Under the pieces are notes generated by a model. The model made no database searches. It saw only the letters and a program-made list of their open reading frames with translations, and was not told the DNA's origin. From contig DYSN01000025.1 of NCBI GenBank assembly GCA_020718205.1, positions 1-37,020 on the forward strand: a stretch of 37,020 nt of DNA, given 5' to 3'. Below, one piece after another: positions 15,161 through 22,466 of the stretch. The translations under genes were made by a program, and so were the position numbers. This DNA comes from Draconibacterium orientale (GTDB lineage: Bacteria > Bacteroidota > Bacteroidia > Bacteroidales > UBA12170). Every line of letters starts with the position of its first letter. Positions within the stretch are counted from its first letter, which is position 1.

Positions 15161-18100
15161 TTAGTTGCTTTTGTTTGGTTTGGTTGGGATGGTTGGTGTT
15201 TGAGGTGTTTTTGAAAGTTCATCGAGAATTACTTCGATGGCCTTGTCCAATTGATCGTCGATTCCTTTGAATTCTTTGGCAGGGTCGTTTACAACAATAA
15301 TATCAGGATCAACGCCATAGCCTTCTATAATCCAGTTTTTTCCTTCGGTATCGAATGGTGCAAATTCGGGTTTGCGGAGGTCGGCACCATCAATAAATGG
15401 CTCACTGCCTCTGATTCCTACGACACCACCCCAGCTTCTTACGCCTATGGTTTTTCCAATTCCGAGCTTTTTAAACTGATAGGGGAATAAATCGCCATCG
15501 GAAGCGGAGTAATTGTCGAGCAACAGCACTTTTGGGCCAACAATCATTTGAGCAGGTTTTGTGGTGATATCAGCATTTCTGGCATTGCCATACATGGTGA
15601 GTTCTCTGTTGAGTCGCTCTATAATCATGGGGGAAACATTTCCGCCGCCATTTCCACGGTCGTCGATAATAAGTGCTTTTTTGTTGAGTTGTGGGTAGAA
15701 ATACTTCACAAACTCGTTTAGCCCTTCGGCTCCCATATCGGGGATGTGGATATATCCAACCTGTCCATTGGTGGCTTTATTCACCTTTTCAATATTCCCC
15801 TGAACCCAGTTATAATAATAGAGTTTGGATTCGTCGGCAATGGGAATCACTATTTCGTTGTGAGCGCCATCGGCTGATGCTTTGCTGTTGATGCCCAGAA
15901 TAACTTCGCTGCCGGCTTTGCCCACCAAAAGCTCATAGATATTTTGAACCGATAGCACCGATTTGCCGTCGATAGATACAATATAATCGCCTTCGGAAAT
16001 GTTTACACCCACTTGGGTTAGGGGCGAAACGGTTTCCTTATCCCAATTTTGACCTTTGAGAATTTGGTCGATTTTATAGAAACCGCTATTGTCTTTAACC
16101 AATTGAGCGCCAAGAAGTCCGGTTTTAATTCTATTGGGTTTCACCACATCGCCACCGTTGATATAGGCATGACCCACATTGAGTTCGCCTATGAGTTCGC
16201 CTATGATATAGGTAAGGTCGTAGCGGTTGTTGATGTATGGAACCAATGGAGAATATTTGGCTTTCATATTGATCCAGTTCACGCCGTGCATGTTTTCGTC
16301 GTAGAAGAAATCGCGCATTTGTCGCCATGCTTCGTTGTAAATCTGTTCCCATTCTTTTTTAGGATCAACCATCACCTTCATTTTAGTGGTTGGTAAGGCA
16401 TCCTTTAGATTTAATTTGGATTTTGGGAGACCAATAATGAAGTATTTGCCTTTGTCCGCCACAAACATTTTCTTTTTATCGGCAGTAATCACATAGCCCC
16501 CGGTATTTCCAATTACCTGGTCTTCCTGGTCAGAAAGGTTGTAATAATGAAGCTGAACGCCATTGGTTTGGCTCCATTCGGCAAAATATACTTCGTTTTC
16601 AAGAGCAGTAACATTCCAATAATTCGAAGCAGGCACGGGTAAGGCAATTACGCGGTCGTAAATACCATCGAAATCAATTTTTACCATGGTGTTTTTTTCT
16701 TCTTTACTGGCTTCAGGGGCTTTGGTTTCTTCTTTCTTAGCAGCAGATTCTTCTTCGGGTTTCACTTCGTCGTTTTTAGCAGCAAAGGGCGAAGGAGTTG
16801 CTTTTTCGAGGGTTACAAAATAGATTTTATCCATATTGCTATAGGAGTGATTCCACTCGGTTTGGCTGTAGGTAGGCTCGAAATTGCGGCTCGAAGTGAA
16901 AAATAAATATTTTCCGTCGGTGCTAAAGGCTGGATCGCCTGCATTGTACCAATCGTCGGTAACTTCGTTGGTTTGTTTACTATCCAATGAGTAAACCATT
17001 ATTTTGCTCACCTCACCGTTTCGGGTAAGGGTATAGGTAATCCATTTGCTGTCAGGACTCCAGGAATAATCTCTTATTTCCCAGCTTTTGGCTTGTGCAA
17101 CCTGAGTTGTTTCTTTGGTTTCGATATTGATCATCATCAGGCGGAGTTTTTTATCTCCCCAGATTAAATATTTTCCATCGGGTGACCAAAAAGGGTTGAA
17201 TTTGTAGGTGTCGGAGTTTTTGGTGAGCTGAATGGGTTTTTCGGTTCCATTCTGATTGATGATATAGATTTCATCTTCGCCGGTAGCATCGGAAATATAG
17301 CTGATGTATTTTCCTTTGGGGCTCCATTCCACGTTTCTATCGTGAGTGCCTGAGCTTTCGGTAAGGTTTCTAACAATGCCGTCTTTGGCGGGAACGGTGA
17401 AAATATCGCCACGGGAGCCAAAGGCTGCTCTGTTGCCATCGGGCGAAACAGCCCATGAATCAATGCTTCCGGAGGCATCTTTCAAGGTTAGGCGTGTTTC
17501 GGAGAAATCGTTTTGAATGGTAACCGCAATTTTTTTGGTGGTTTGACTGGAAAAATCGAAATAATGAAGCTCGCCGCCATTTTCAAAGATAATTCCTGCA
17601 TCGCCCAAACTGGGGAATTTGATGTCGTATTTATCGAAGCTGGTTAGTTTTTTAGTTTCTTTTGTTTTTACATCGTAAACAAAGAGATTCATAATCCGTT
17701 CTCTGTCAGATATATAGTATACTTTGTCGCCATTCCACATAGGAAAAATATCCTGATGCACATTGTTAGTGATGTTGATGGTTGTTTCCTTGTCGAAATC
17801 ATAAATCCACACATCGTCAGCCATTCCACCCTGATAATATTTCCAGGTTCTGAACTCGCGGAAAACTTTGTTATAGGCTATTTGTTTGCCATTGGGCGAA
17901 TAGGAGCAGAAACCACCATAGCTAAATGGCAGTTGTACTTCGGGATTGCCATTGGTTTTTACCATGAAAAGGCTTCCCTTAAAATCGTTGAAGGTTTGTT
18001 TACGGCTTCTGAAAACAATACTTTCGTTGTCTTTCCAGGTCATAACAATATTGTTGGGGCCCATACGGTCCGACACATCGTCGCGGCCCAGGGTAGCGGT

Positions 18101-18403
18101 ATAGGTGAGGCGTTGTGGATTTCCGCCTTCAGCAGGAATTACATATACTTCGGTGTTGCCATCGAACTGACCGGTAAAGGCGATTTGTTTTCCATCGGGC
18201 GAAAATTTGGCAAACATCTCGAAGCCATCGTCGCTGGTGAGCTTACGAGCCACGCCGCCATCTTTGGCTACGGTATAAAGATCGCCTGCATAGGTGAAAA
18301 CCACCTCATTTCCGTGCATGGTTGGAAATCGCATCATTTTGGTTTCCTGAGCCATGGCGAAAACGCTTACCAAAGTCAGGAGCGAGAGAAAGTAATTTTT
18401 CAT
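15161..18403 (-). CDS. Tricorn-like secreted S41 peptidase
   Basis: The 1080-residue product follows the tricorn layout. A signal peptide (MKNYFLSLLTLVSVFAMAQ) is followed by a beta-propeller region of about 30-540 built from TolB-like repeats (SPDGKQIAF, SPKGKYISY, SPDGKYLIW, SPDSKWITY). An acidic Lys/Glu/Ala-rich linker (about 545-580) follows, then the C1 domain with the His-containing NVGHAYINGG, a PDZ domain around 765-850, and the S41 core with DDRGNGGGNVSP and the nucleophile Ser968 in YSASDGDLFP. Tricorn degrades oligopeptides; this homologue has a signal peptide, so it probably acts in the periplasm or outside the cell. Length matches the family. It has its own terminator; the upstream 305-bp gap contains no -7 element that I recognise. 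Confidence 0.93.
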   Translation of the reverse strand: MKNYFLSLLTLVSVFAMAQETKMMRFPTMHGNEVVFTYAGDLYTVAKDGGVARKLTSDDGFEMFAKFSPDGKQIAFTGQFDGNTEVYVIPAEGGNPQRLTYTATLGRDDVSDRMGPNNIVMTWKDNESIVFRSRKQTFNDFKGSLFMVKTNGNPEVQLPFSYGGFCSYSPNGKQIAYNKVFREFRTWKYYQGGMADDVWIYDFDKETTINITNNVHQDIFPMWNGDKVYYISDRERIMNLFVYDVKTKETKKLTSFDKYDIKFPSLGDAGIIFENGGELHYFDFSSQTTKKIAVTIQNDFSETRLTLKDASGSIDSWAVSPDGNRAAFGSRGDIFTVPAKDGIVRNLTESSGTHDRNVEWSPKGKYISYISDATGEDEIYIINQNGTEKPIQLTKNSDTYKFNPFWSPDGKYLIWGDKKLRLMMINIETKETTQVAQAKSWEIRDYSWSPDSKWITYTLTRNGEVSKIMVYSLDSKQTNEVTDDWYNAGDPAFSTDGKYLFFTSSRNFEPTYSQTEWNHSYSNMDKIYFVTLEKATPSPFAAKNDEVKPEEESAAKKEETKAPEASKEEKNTMVKIDFDGIYDRVIALPVPASNYWNVTALENEVYFAEWSQTNGVQLHYYNLSDQEDQVIGNTGGYVITADKKKMFVADKGKYFIIGLPKSKLNLKDALPTTKMKVMVDPKKEWEQIYNEAWRQMRDFFYDENMHGVNWINMKAKYSPLVPYINNRYDLTYIIGELIGELNVGHAYINGGDVVKPNRIKTGLLGAQLVKDNSGFYKIDQILKGQNWDKETVSPLTQVGVNISEGDYIVSIDGKSVLSVQNIYELLVGKAGSEVILGINSKASADGAHNEIVIPIADESKLYYYNWVQGNIEKVNKATNGQVGYIHIPDMGAEGLNEFVKYFYPQLNKKALIIDDRGNGGGNVSPMIIERLNRELTMYGNARNADITTKPAQMIVGPKVLLLDNYSASDGDLFPYQFKKLGIGKTIGVRSWGGVVGIRGSEPFIDGADLRKPEFAPFDTEGKNWIIEGYGVDPDIIVVNDPAKEFKGIDDQLDKAIEVILDELSKTPQTPTIPTKPNKSN

Positions 18404-18709
18404 TTTATTTTGTTTTTGTTTTTAACTGTCATCAGATTAACAAATGTCCGGAAAAATAATGGCTTAGTCACCACTTTATTTTTACCCGATGGTTTTGACA
18501 TTTTCCGGCTTAAAAACTACAGGCCTTTAGAACCTAAAGGCCTGTAAGCATTCTAATTTGAGATATTTGTAAAACCAGTTTGCCATTGTCATAAACTATG
18601 CCATAAATTTTAAATATCACAATATCAGTCATTAACCCGGTTTTTCTGAATATGTCCCAAGCTATTTTGTTCGTTTAGGTGCATCATTGTTCAAAATCGG
18701 ACATTTTAT
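18404..18709. other. Non-coding gap between the tricorn-like gene and the FGGY kinase gene
   Basis: This 306-bp stretch should contain the promoter of the tricorn-like gene. It holds the hairpin at 18512-18545 (see separate entry). I see no TAnnTTTG element in the minus orientation and no credible small gene. Confidence 0.4.
18512..18545 (-). terminator. 11-bp perfect hairpin, probable terminator of the FGGY kinase gene
   Basis: ACAGGCCTTTA (18519-18529) and TAAAGGCCTGT (18535-18545) form an 11-bp perfect stem with a five-base loop. On the minus strand it is followed by AGTTTTT. It lies about 165 bp past the kinase stop, which is far for a terminator, so a regulatory site for the tricorn-like gene is an alternative. 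Confidence 0.65.
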
Positions 18710-20287
18710 TTAATGCTCAATGGCCGGATAGTTTACAATATTTCTGATGTTTTGGTACAGGGGTTTGAGCCGCCTGTAGAGCCTGCCATACACTTTTTTG
18801 TACAATTGGTCATAGATAGCCATGTTTTGCGGATTTGGATGATAGGTTTTGGTGACACGGCACATTTTTCCGATGGCCACTTCATAATTGGGGTAAATGC
18901 CAAGTCCCACAGCACAGTTTATGGCGGCACCCAGCGCCGAGGTTTCAAAGGTATGGGGTTGTTCAACGGTGAGTCCAAAAATATCGGCGGTGAGCTGCAT
19001 GGCCAGTTCGCTTTGTGAACCCCCGCCCGAAACACGAAGTTTTTTTATTTTAACCCCCGTTCGTTTTTCTGTTTTTATGGTGCCTTGTTTCAGCGAATAG
19101 GTGAGGCCTTCGAGGATGGCTTTGTAGATGTGAGCCCGGGTATGCACATCGCCAAAACCTATCACAGCACCTTTGGCTTCCACGCCTGGAATTCTCACGC
19201 CCGGACTCCAGTAGGGTTGCAGTATGAGCCCCATGGAACCCGGCGGAATGTCTTTTATCATTTCGTCGAACTGTTTTTCGGGCGAAATGCCGGTGGTTTT
19301 TGAAAGCTCAATTTCCTTGTGGCCGAATTCGTTTTTAAACCAGTTTATCATCCAATAGCCACGGTAAATCATGAATTCGGTGTTGAAATGATGGGGCAAA
19401 GCCGATGGGTAGCCGGGAAAAAACCGGATGACTTCCCGGTATTTTGGATGCACAGTTTCAACAGTGGCGGTGGTTCCAAAGCTGAGGCAGGCAATATTGG
19501 GGGTAATGCAGCCACTGCCAAGCACCTCGCAGGCTTTATCGGCTGCGGCAGCTATAATGGGTAGACCCTGAGGCAGACCAGTTTCCGTGGCCGCATCACG
19601 GGTTATATGTCCCAGCAATTCGCCCGGATGAACGAGATGGGGCAGTTTCTCGTGCTCCACAGGAAAAAGTTTTGTATTGAATTCGCCGGGCTTGCACCAT
19701 TGTTGCTTTTTGTAGTTAAAGGGAATATATCCTACCATATTTCCCACCGAATCTATATATTCTCCTGACAGTTTATAATGAAAAAAACCACTGAGAAATA
19801 GAAATTTATGCGTGTTCTCCCATATTTTGGGCTCGTTTTGTCTTATCCAGTTACACTCGCCATCTTTAATGGCATGGGTGATGGAGCCGAAGAGATTCAG
19901 AATTTGCAATCCCCGTTTGATAAAACCGCGCGGAAATTTCTCCAATCGTGCCTTGCGCTGATCGAGCCAGATGATAGCAGGCCTCAGTGGCATTCCATCT
20001 TTTCCCACATTTACCACTGTTCCCCTTTGGGTGGTTATCGACATTCCCTTAATCCGATCTGGCGGAACGTGAATTTGCTCCATAAGCTTTCGGGTTACTA
20101 TGCAAACCTGCTCCCACAGATAGTTCGCATCCTGTTCGGCATAGCCGGGAGCTGTGGCATAGTAGGGTTCGATTTCTAATTTTTCTATTCGAACTATTTG
20201 TCCGCCACTGTCGAACAGTGCCGACCGAACCGATTGTGTTCCCGCATCGATGGCGATAATATAGGATTCTTCTAAATGGTTGTCCAT
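18710..20287 (-). CDS. FGGY-family carbohydrate kinase (xylulokinase-like)
   Basis: This is a cytoplasmic sugar kinase of 525 residues from the ATG at 20287. The ATP/phosphate motif IIAIDAGTQSVRSALFD lies at the N-terminus (about 9-25). The catalytic region includes IIWLDQRKARLEKFP; CLSFGTTATVETVHP is near the middle and the adenosine-binding motif VSGGGSQSELAMQLTADIFG is at about 430-449. Both FGGY domains are intact. FGGY members phosphorylate xylulose, ribulose, glycerol, gluconate and other polyols, and the substrate cannot be decided from motifs. No isomerase, transporter or other sugar gene lies beside it, which is unusual for the family. Longer in-frame starts up to 20434 would overlap the divergent NifX-type gene's promoter and were rejected. 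It is divergent from that gene. Confidence 0.88.
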   Translation of the reverse strand: MDNHLEESYIIAIDAGTQSVRSALFDSGGQIVRIEKLEIEPYYATAPGYAEQDANYLWEQVCIVTRKLMEQIHVPPDRIKGMSITTQRGTVVNVGKDGMPLRPAIIWLDQRKARLEKFPRGFIKRGLQILNLFGSITHAIKDGECNWIRQNEPKIWENTHKFLFLSGFFHYKLSGEYIDSVGNMVGYIPFNYKKQQWCKPGEFNTKLFPVEHEKLPHLVHPGELLGHITRDAATETGLPQGLPIIAAAADKACEVLGSGCITPNIACLSFGTTATVETVHPKYREVIRFFPGYPSALPHHFNTEFMIYRGYWMINWFKNEFGHKEIELSKTTGISPEKQFDEMIKDIPPGSMGLILQPYWSPGVRIPGVEAKGAVIGFGDVHTRAHIYKAILEGLTYSLKQGTIKTEKRTGVKIKKLRVSGGGSQSELAMQLTADIFGLTVEQPHTFETSALGAAINCAVGLGIYPNYEVAIGKMCRVTKTYHPNPQNMAIYDQLYKKVYGRLYRRLKPLYQNIRNIVNYPAIEH

Positions 20288-20388
20288 AAGCAAATGGTCG
20301 TTAAAATATGATTTCTGTGGATGGTATTTTGGGGAATACTTTTCAAGGCTCAAATTAATGAAAATATTTTTGTTTAATAAAAAATTCA

Positions 20389-20418
20389 TTTGATATGAGC
20401 ATATGTTCATTATATTTG
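20389..20418 (+). promoter_or_regulatory. Bacteroidota-type promoter of the NifX-type gene pair
   Basis: TTTG (20389-20392), an 18-nt spacer and TATATTTG (20411-20418) match the -33/-7 pattern closely. The predicted start of transcription near 20425 leaves a leader of only about 8 nt before the ATG at 20433. The spacer is filled by a 16-bp palindrome (separate entry). Confidence 0.75.
20395..20410. promoter_or_regulatory. ArsR/SmtB-like palindromic operator inside the promoter spacer
   Basis: ATGAGCAT (20395-20402) and ATGTTCAT (20403-20410) form a 16-bp palindrome with one mismatch (the perfect form is ATGAACATATGTTCAT). It ends right before the -7 element and starts just after the -33 element. 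ArsR/SmtB-family metal-sensing repressors bind sites of this TGAACA...TGTTCA type and placement. No such regulator is in the window, so the protein that binds here is unknown. Confidence 0.6.
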
Positions 20419-20432
20419 CAAAAAAATCAGTC

Positions 20433-20759
20433 ATGAAGATTGCATTGGTGGTTTTGAATCCCGAAACCGGGGAATTGGGCGGGTGTTTATCACAGGCTAA
20501 GAGCTTTGCCGTTTACGACACCAATCATCATAAAATGAGCCAACTGGGCTTGCCCAATGGACTTGGATTTCATCACGTGGCGGTGGCTCTTTCGCATTTT
20601 CTTAAAAAGAACGACGTCAACGCTTTGGGCGCGCTTGATTTAGGCCCCAAAGCAAAGGCTTATCTGGAGGAACAGGGCATCAAATGGTTTTTGGCCGATA
20701 AGCACCTAAGTTTGGAAGACAATTTTACATCAATTATAAAACAACTGAAAAATGAATAA
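20433..20759 (+). CDS. Divergent NifX/NifB-type (FeMo-cofactor-like) domain protein
   Basis: The 108-residue product has the alpha/beta outline of the NifX/NafY domain: MKIALVVLN start, a variable loop, a helix (about 51-61), then GPKAKAYLEEQGIKWFLAD and an amphipathic C-terminal helix. The family's usual HFG motif near residue 20 is replaced by GCLSQAKSFAVYD. Family members bind iron-sulfur or FeMo-cofactor precursors, and many occur far from nitrogenase with unknown roles. The ATG at 20433 is 15 nt after the -7 element; an in-frame ATG at 20403 would sit inside the promoter. Its stop overlaps the next start in ATGAATAA (20752-20759), so it is coupled to the second NifX-type gene. Confidence 0.75.
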   Translation: MKIALVVLNPETGELGGCLSQAKSFAVYDTNHHKMSQLGLPNGLGFHHVAVALSHFLKKNDVNALGALDLGPKAKAYLEEQGIKWFLADKHLSLEDNFTSIIKQLKNE

Positions 20760-21090
20760 AAAAATTGCGATACCCGTTGAAAACGGAAAGCTAAGCGGGC
20801 ATTTTGGACATGCGCATCAATTTGCGTTGATTGAGGTATTAGATGGAAGCATTGTAAAAGAAGAAATATTGGTTCCGCCACCACACGAACCCGGGGTTTT
20901 ACCCCAATGGCTTGGAAGCCTTGGAGTCACCGATATTTTGGCGGGCGGAATGGGACAGCAGGCCATTCAGCTGTTCCTATCGAATAATATCAATGTGTTT
21001 GTGGGAGTTGCCACCAAATCGCTCCGCGAGCTTGCTTTAGACTTAGTCAACAATCAATTGCAATCGGGAGCCAATTATTGCACTCATTAG
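20752..21090 (+). CDS. NifX-type (dinitrogenase iron-molybdenum cofactor) domain protein
   Basis: The 112-residue product is a canonical member of this small family. It shows IAIPVENGKLSGHFGHAHQF at residues 4-23, with the HFGHA motif. GGMGQQAIQLFLSNNINVFVG follows at about 64-84, and the C-terminus has a Cys-His tail (YCTH). Such single-domain proteins bind a metal cluster or its precursor; many are encoded next to P-loop ATPases of the MinD/Mrp type, but none is present here. It overlaps the upstream homologue by 8 nt, suggesting the two act together, perhaps as a heterodimer. No nif structural genes are nearby, so nitrogen fixation is not implied. Confidence 0.9.
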   Translation: MNKKIAIPVENGKLSGHFGHAHQFALIEVLDGSIVKEEILVPPPHEPGVLPQWLGSLGVTDILAGGMGQQAIQLFLSNNINVFVGVATKSLRELALDLVNNQLQSGANYCTH

Positions 21091-21109
21091 GAGTTCAGAG
21101 TAATTGTTA

Positions 21110-21117
21110 TATTTTTG
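21110..21117 (+). promoter_or_regulatory. -7 element upstream of the PLP enzyme gene
   Basis: TATTTTTG matches TAnnTTTG, 20 bp upstream of the ATG at 21138. I could not find a TTG at the usual distance, so this is a weak candidate and read-through from the NifX-type pair is possible. Confidence 0.4.
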
Positions 21118-21137
21118 CAGCTTAATAAAAAATACCC

Positions 21138-22319
21138 ATGGAAAAAAAATCAACAGGATTCAACTCCAAGCTAATTCATGCTGGTGCGGTACACGATGAA
21201 TTGCACAGCGCAGTGAGTCCCATTTACCAAACATCGACCTTTTCGTTTAAGAATGCCGACCACGGTGCCGCCTGTTTTTCGGGCGAGGACGATGGCTATA
21301 TCTATACCCGTATTGCCAACCCCAATATCCGCGAGCTCGAGCAGGCAGTTGCTCAATTGGAAAACGGATTCGACGGAATAGCCACTTCGTCGGGAATGGC
21401 AGCTGTGAATGTGGTTTACTTTGGATTGCTTGCCGCTGGCGACCACATGGTGAGTCACAATGCAGTTTATGGACCATCGCGCAGCATCATGGAATCGTTG
21501 TTTCCTAAATACAATGTGGAGTCGAGTTATGTAGATGCTACCAATCCGCAAAATGTAATCGATGCCATTCGCCCAAACACCAAAGTGCTTTATGTGGAAA
21601 CACCCGCCAATCCAACCATTGGTATCACCGATTTAAAAGTAATGGCTAAAATTGCCCATGAACATGGTATTAAGTTGGTGGTTGACAACACTTTCTGTTC
21701 CCCCTATTTGCAAAAACCTTTGGATCTGGGCGCCGATATCGTGCTGCACTCCATGACCAAATTTATCAACGGTCATGCCGATATTGTAGCTGGAATGGTG
21801 GTTACCAAGACTGAGGCCGATTATAAACTGCTTCGCGGAATTATGGTAAATGTGGGTTGTAATATGGATCCACAGCAGGCATGGCTTACCCGCAGAGGAC
21901 TTAAAACCCTTGCTATCCGGGTGGAAAGAGCTCAGGAAAACGCTATTAAAGTGGCGGACTATCTCGAAGCCCATCCCAAAGTAGAATGGGTAAGATATCC
22001 CGGACTCAAATCGCATCCACAATATGAGCTGGCTAAAGAGCAAATGAGTGGCCCTGGTGCCATGATTAGCTTCGAGGTAAAAGGCGGATTAACAGCAGGT
22101 AAAATCGTGATGAACTCCATGCAACTGGCACTCCTGGCAGTGTCGCTGGGAGGCGTAGAAACATTAATCCAGCATCCTGCCAGCATGACCCACAGCAAAC
22201 TCTCCGACCAGAAACAAATGGAAGGCGGAATTACCAAAGGTCTCATCAGACTGGCTGTTGGAATAGAAGATGTGGAAGACATTATTGCCGATTTGGAGCA
22301 GGCTTTGGCCAAAATCTAA
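21138..22319 (+). CDS. Cys/Met-metabolism PLP-dependent enzyme (gamma-lyase/synthase type)
   Basis: The 393-residue enzyme belongs to the trans-sulfuration family that includes cystathionine gamma-synthase, cystathionine gamma-lyase, methionine gamma-lyase and O-acetylhomoserine sulfhydrylase. Visible features are SPIYQTSTF (about 27-35), YIYTRIANPN, TSSGMAAV, KVLYVETPANPT, the cofactor Asp in LVVDNTFCSPYLQKP, and the PLP lysine Lys208 in HSMTKFINGHADIVAG. After Tyr in NAVYGPSRSI, methionine gamma-lyases usually have Gly-Cys (Cys116 of the Pseudomonas enzyme); here the Cys is Pro, which argues against a classical methionine gamma-lyase but does not settle the reaction. It follows the NifX-type pair by 47 bp. 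A strong terminator ends the unit. Confidence 0.9.
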   Translation: MEKKSTGFNSKLIHAGAVHDELHSAVSPIYQTSTFSFKNADHGAACFSGEDDGYIYTRIANPNIRELEQAVAQLENGFDGIATSSGMAAVNVVYFGLLAAGDHMVSHNAVYGPSRSIMESLFPKYNVESSYVDATNPQNVIDAIRPNTKVLYVETPANPTIGITDLKVMAKIAHEHGIKLVVDNTFCSPYLQKPLDLGADIVLHSMTKFINGHADIVAGMVVTKTEADYKLLRGIMVNVGCNMDPQQAWLTRRGLKTLAIRVERAQENAIKVADYLEAHPKVEWVRYPGLKSHPQYELAKEQMSGPGAMISFEVKGGLTAGKIVMNSMQLALLAVSLGGVETLIQHPASMTHSKLSDQKQMEGGITKGLIRLAVGIEDVEDIIADLEQALAKI

Positions 22320-22341
22320 TCCATAACTATTTGATATAAAG

Positions 22342-22368
22342 AAAGCTCCTGATTGGGGCTTTTTTTTT
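22342..22368 (+). terminator. Rho-independent terminator after the PLP enzyme gene
   Basis: AAAGCTCC (22342-22349) pairs with GGGGCTTT (22355-22362), with one G-U pair and a five-base loop, and is followed by T7 or more. It lies 23 bp after the stop codon. Confidence 0.9.
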
Positions 22369-22384
22369 GGCCGAAAATTTGGAA

Positions 22385-22409
22385 TTTATTTCCATTATTT
22401 GGAAATAAA
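22385..22409. repeat. 10-bp perfect inverted repeat upstream of the sigma-54 activator gene
   Basis: TTTATTTCCA (22385-22394) and TGGAAATAAA (22400-22409) are perfect reverse complements with a five-base spacer. The repeat ends 2 bp before the -33 TTG of the response-regulator promoter. An operator for autoregulation is the likely reading; an AT-rich hairpin is the alternative. Confidence 0.55.
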
Positions 22410-22411
22410 GC

Positions 22412-22442
22412 TTGTTAATTTTAGATTAAGTCATTAAATTTG
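22412..22442 (+). promoter_or_regulatory. Bacteroidota-type promoter of the response-regulator gene
   Basis: TTG (22412-22414), a 20-nt spacer and TAAATTTG (22435-22442) fit the -33/-7 pattern. The TTG start codon of the gene is 24 nt after the -7 element. Confidence 0.6.
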
Positions 22443-22466
22443 TAAGAATCTAAACACAGACAAGCT

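Noticed and set aside
16181..16204. 12-bp tandem duplication in the tricorn-like gene, giving IGELIGEL
   Set aside because: Tricorn homologues that I know have a similar IGE-x-x-GEL stretch before the conserved His, so this is normal family sequence and not an insertion.
20433..21090. Nitrogen-fixation gene cluster
   Set aside because: Only small NifX-type domains are present. No nifHDK, nifB or nifEN gene is in the window, and these small domains are common outside nitrogen fixers.
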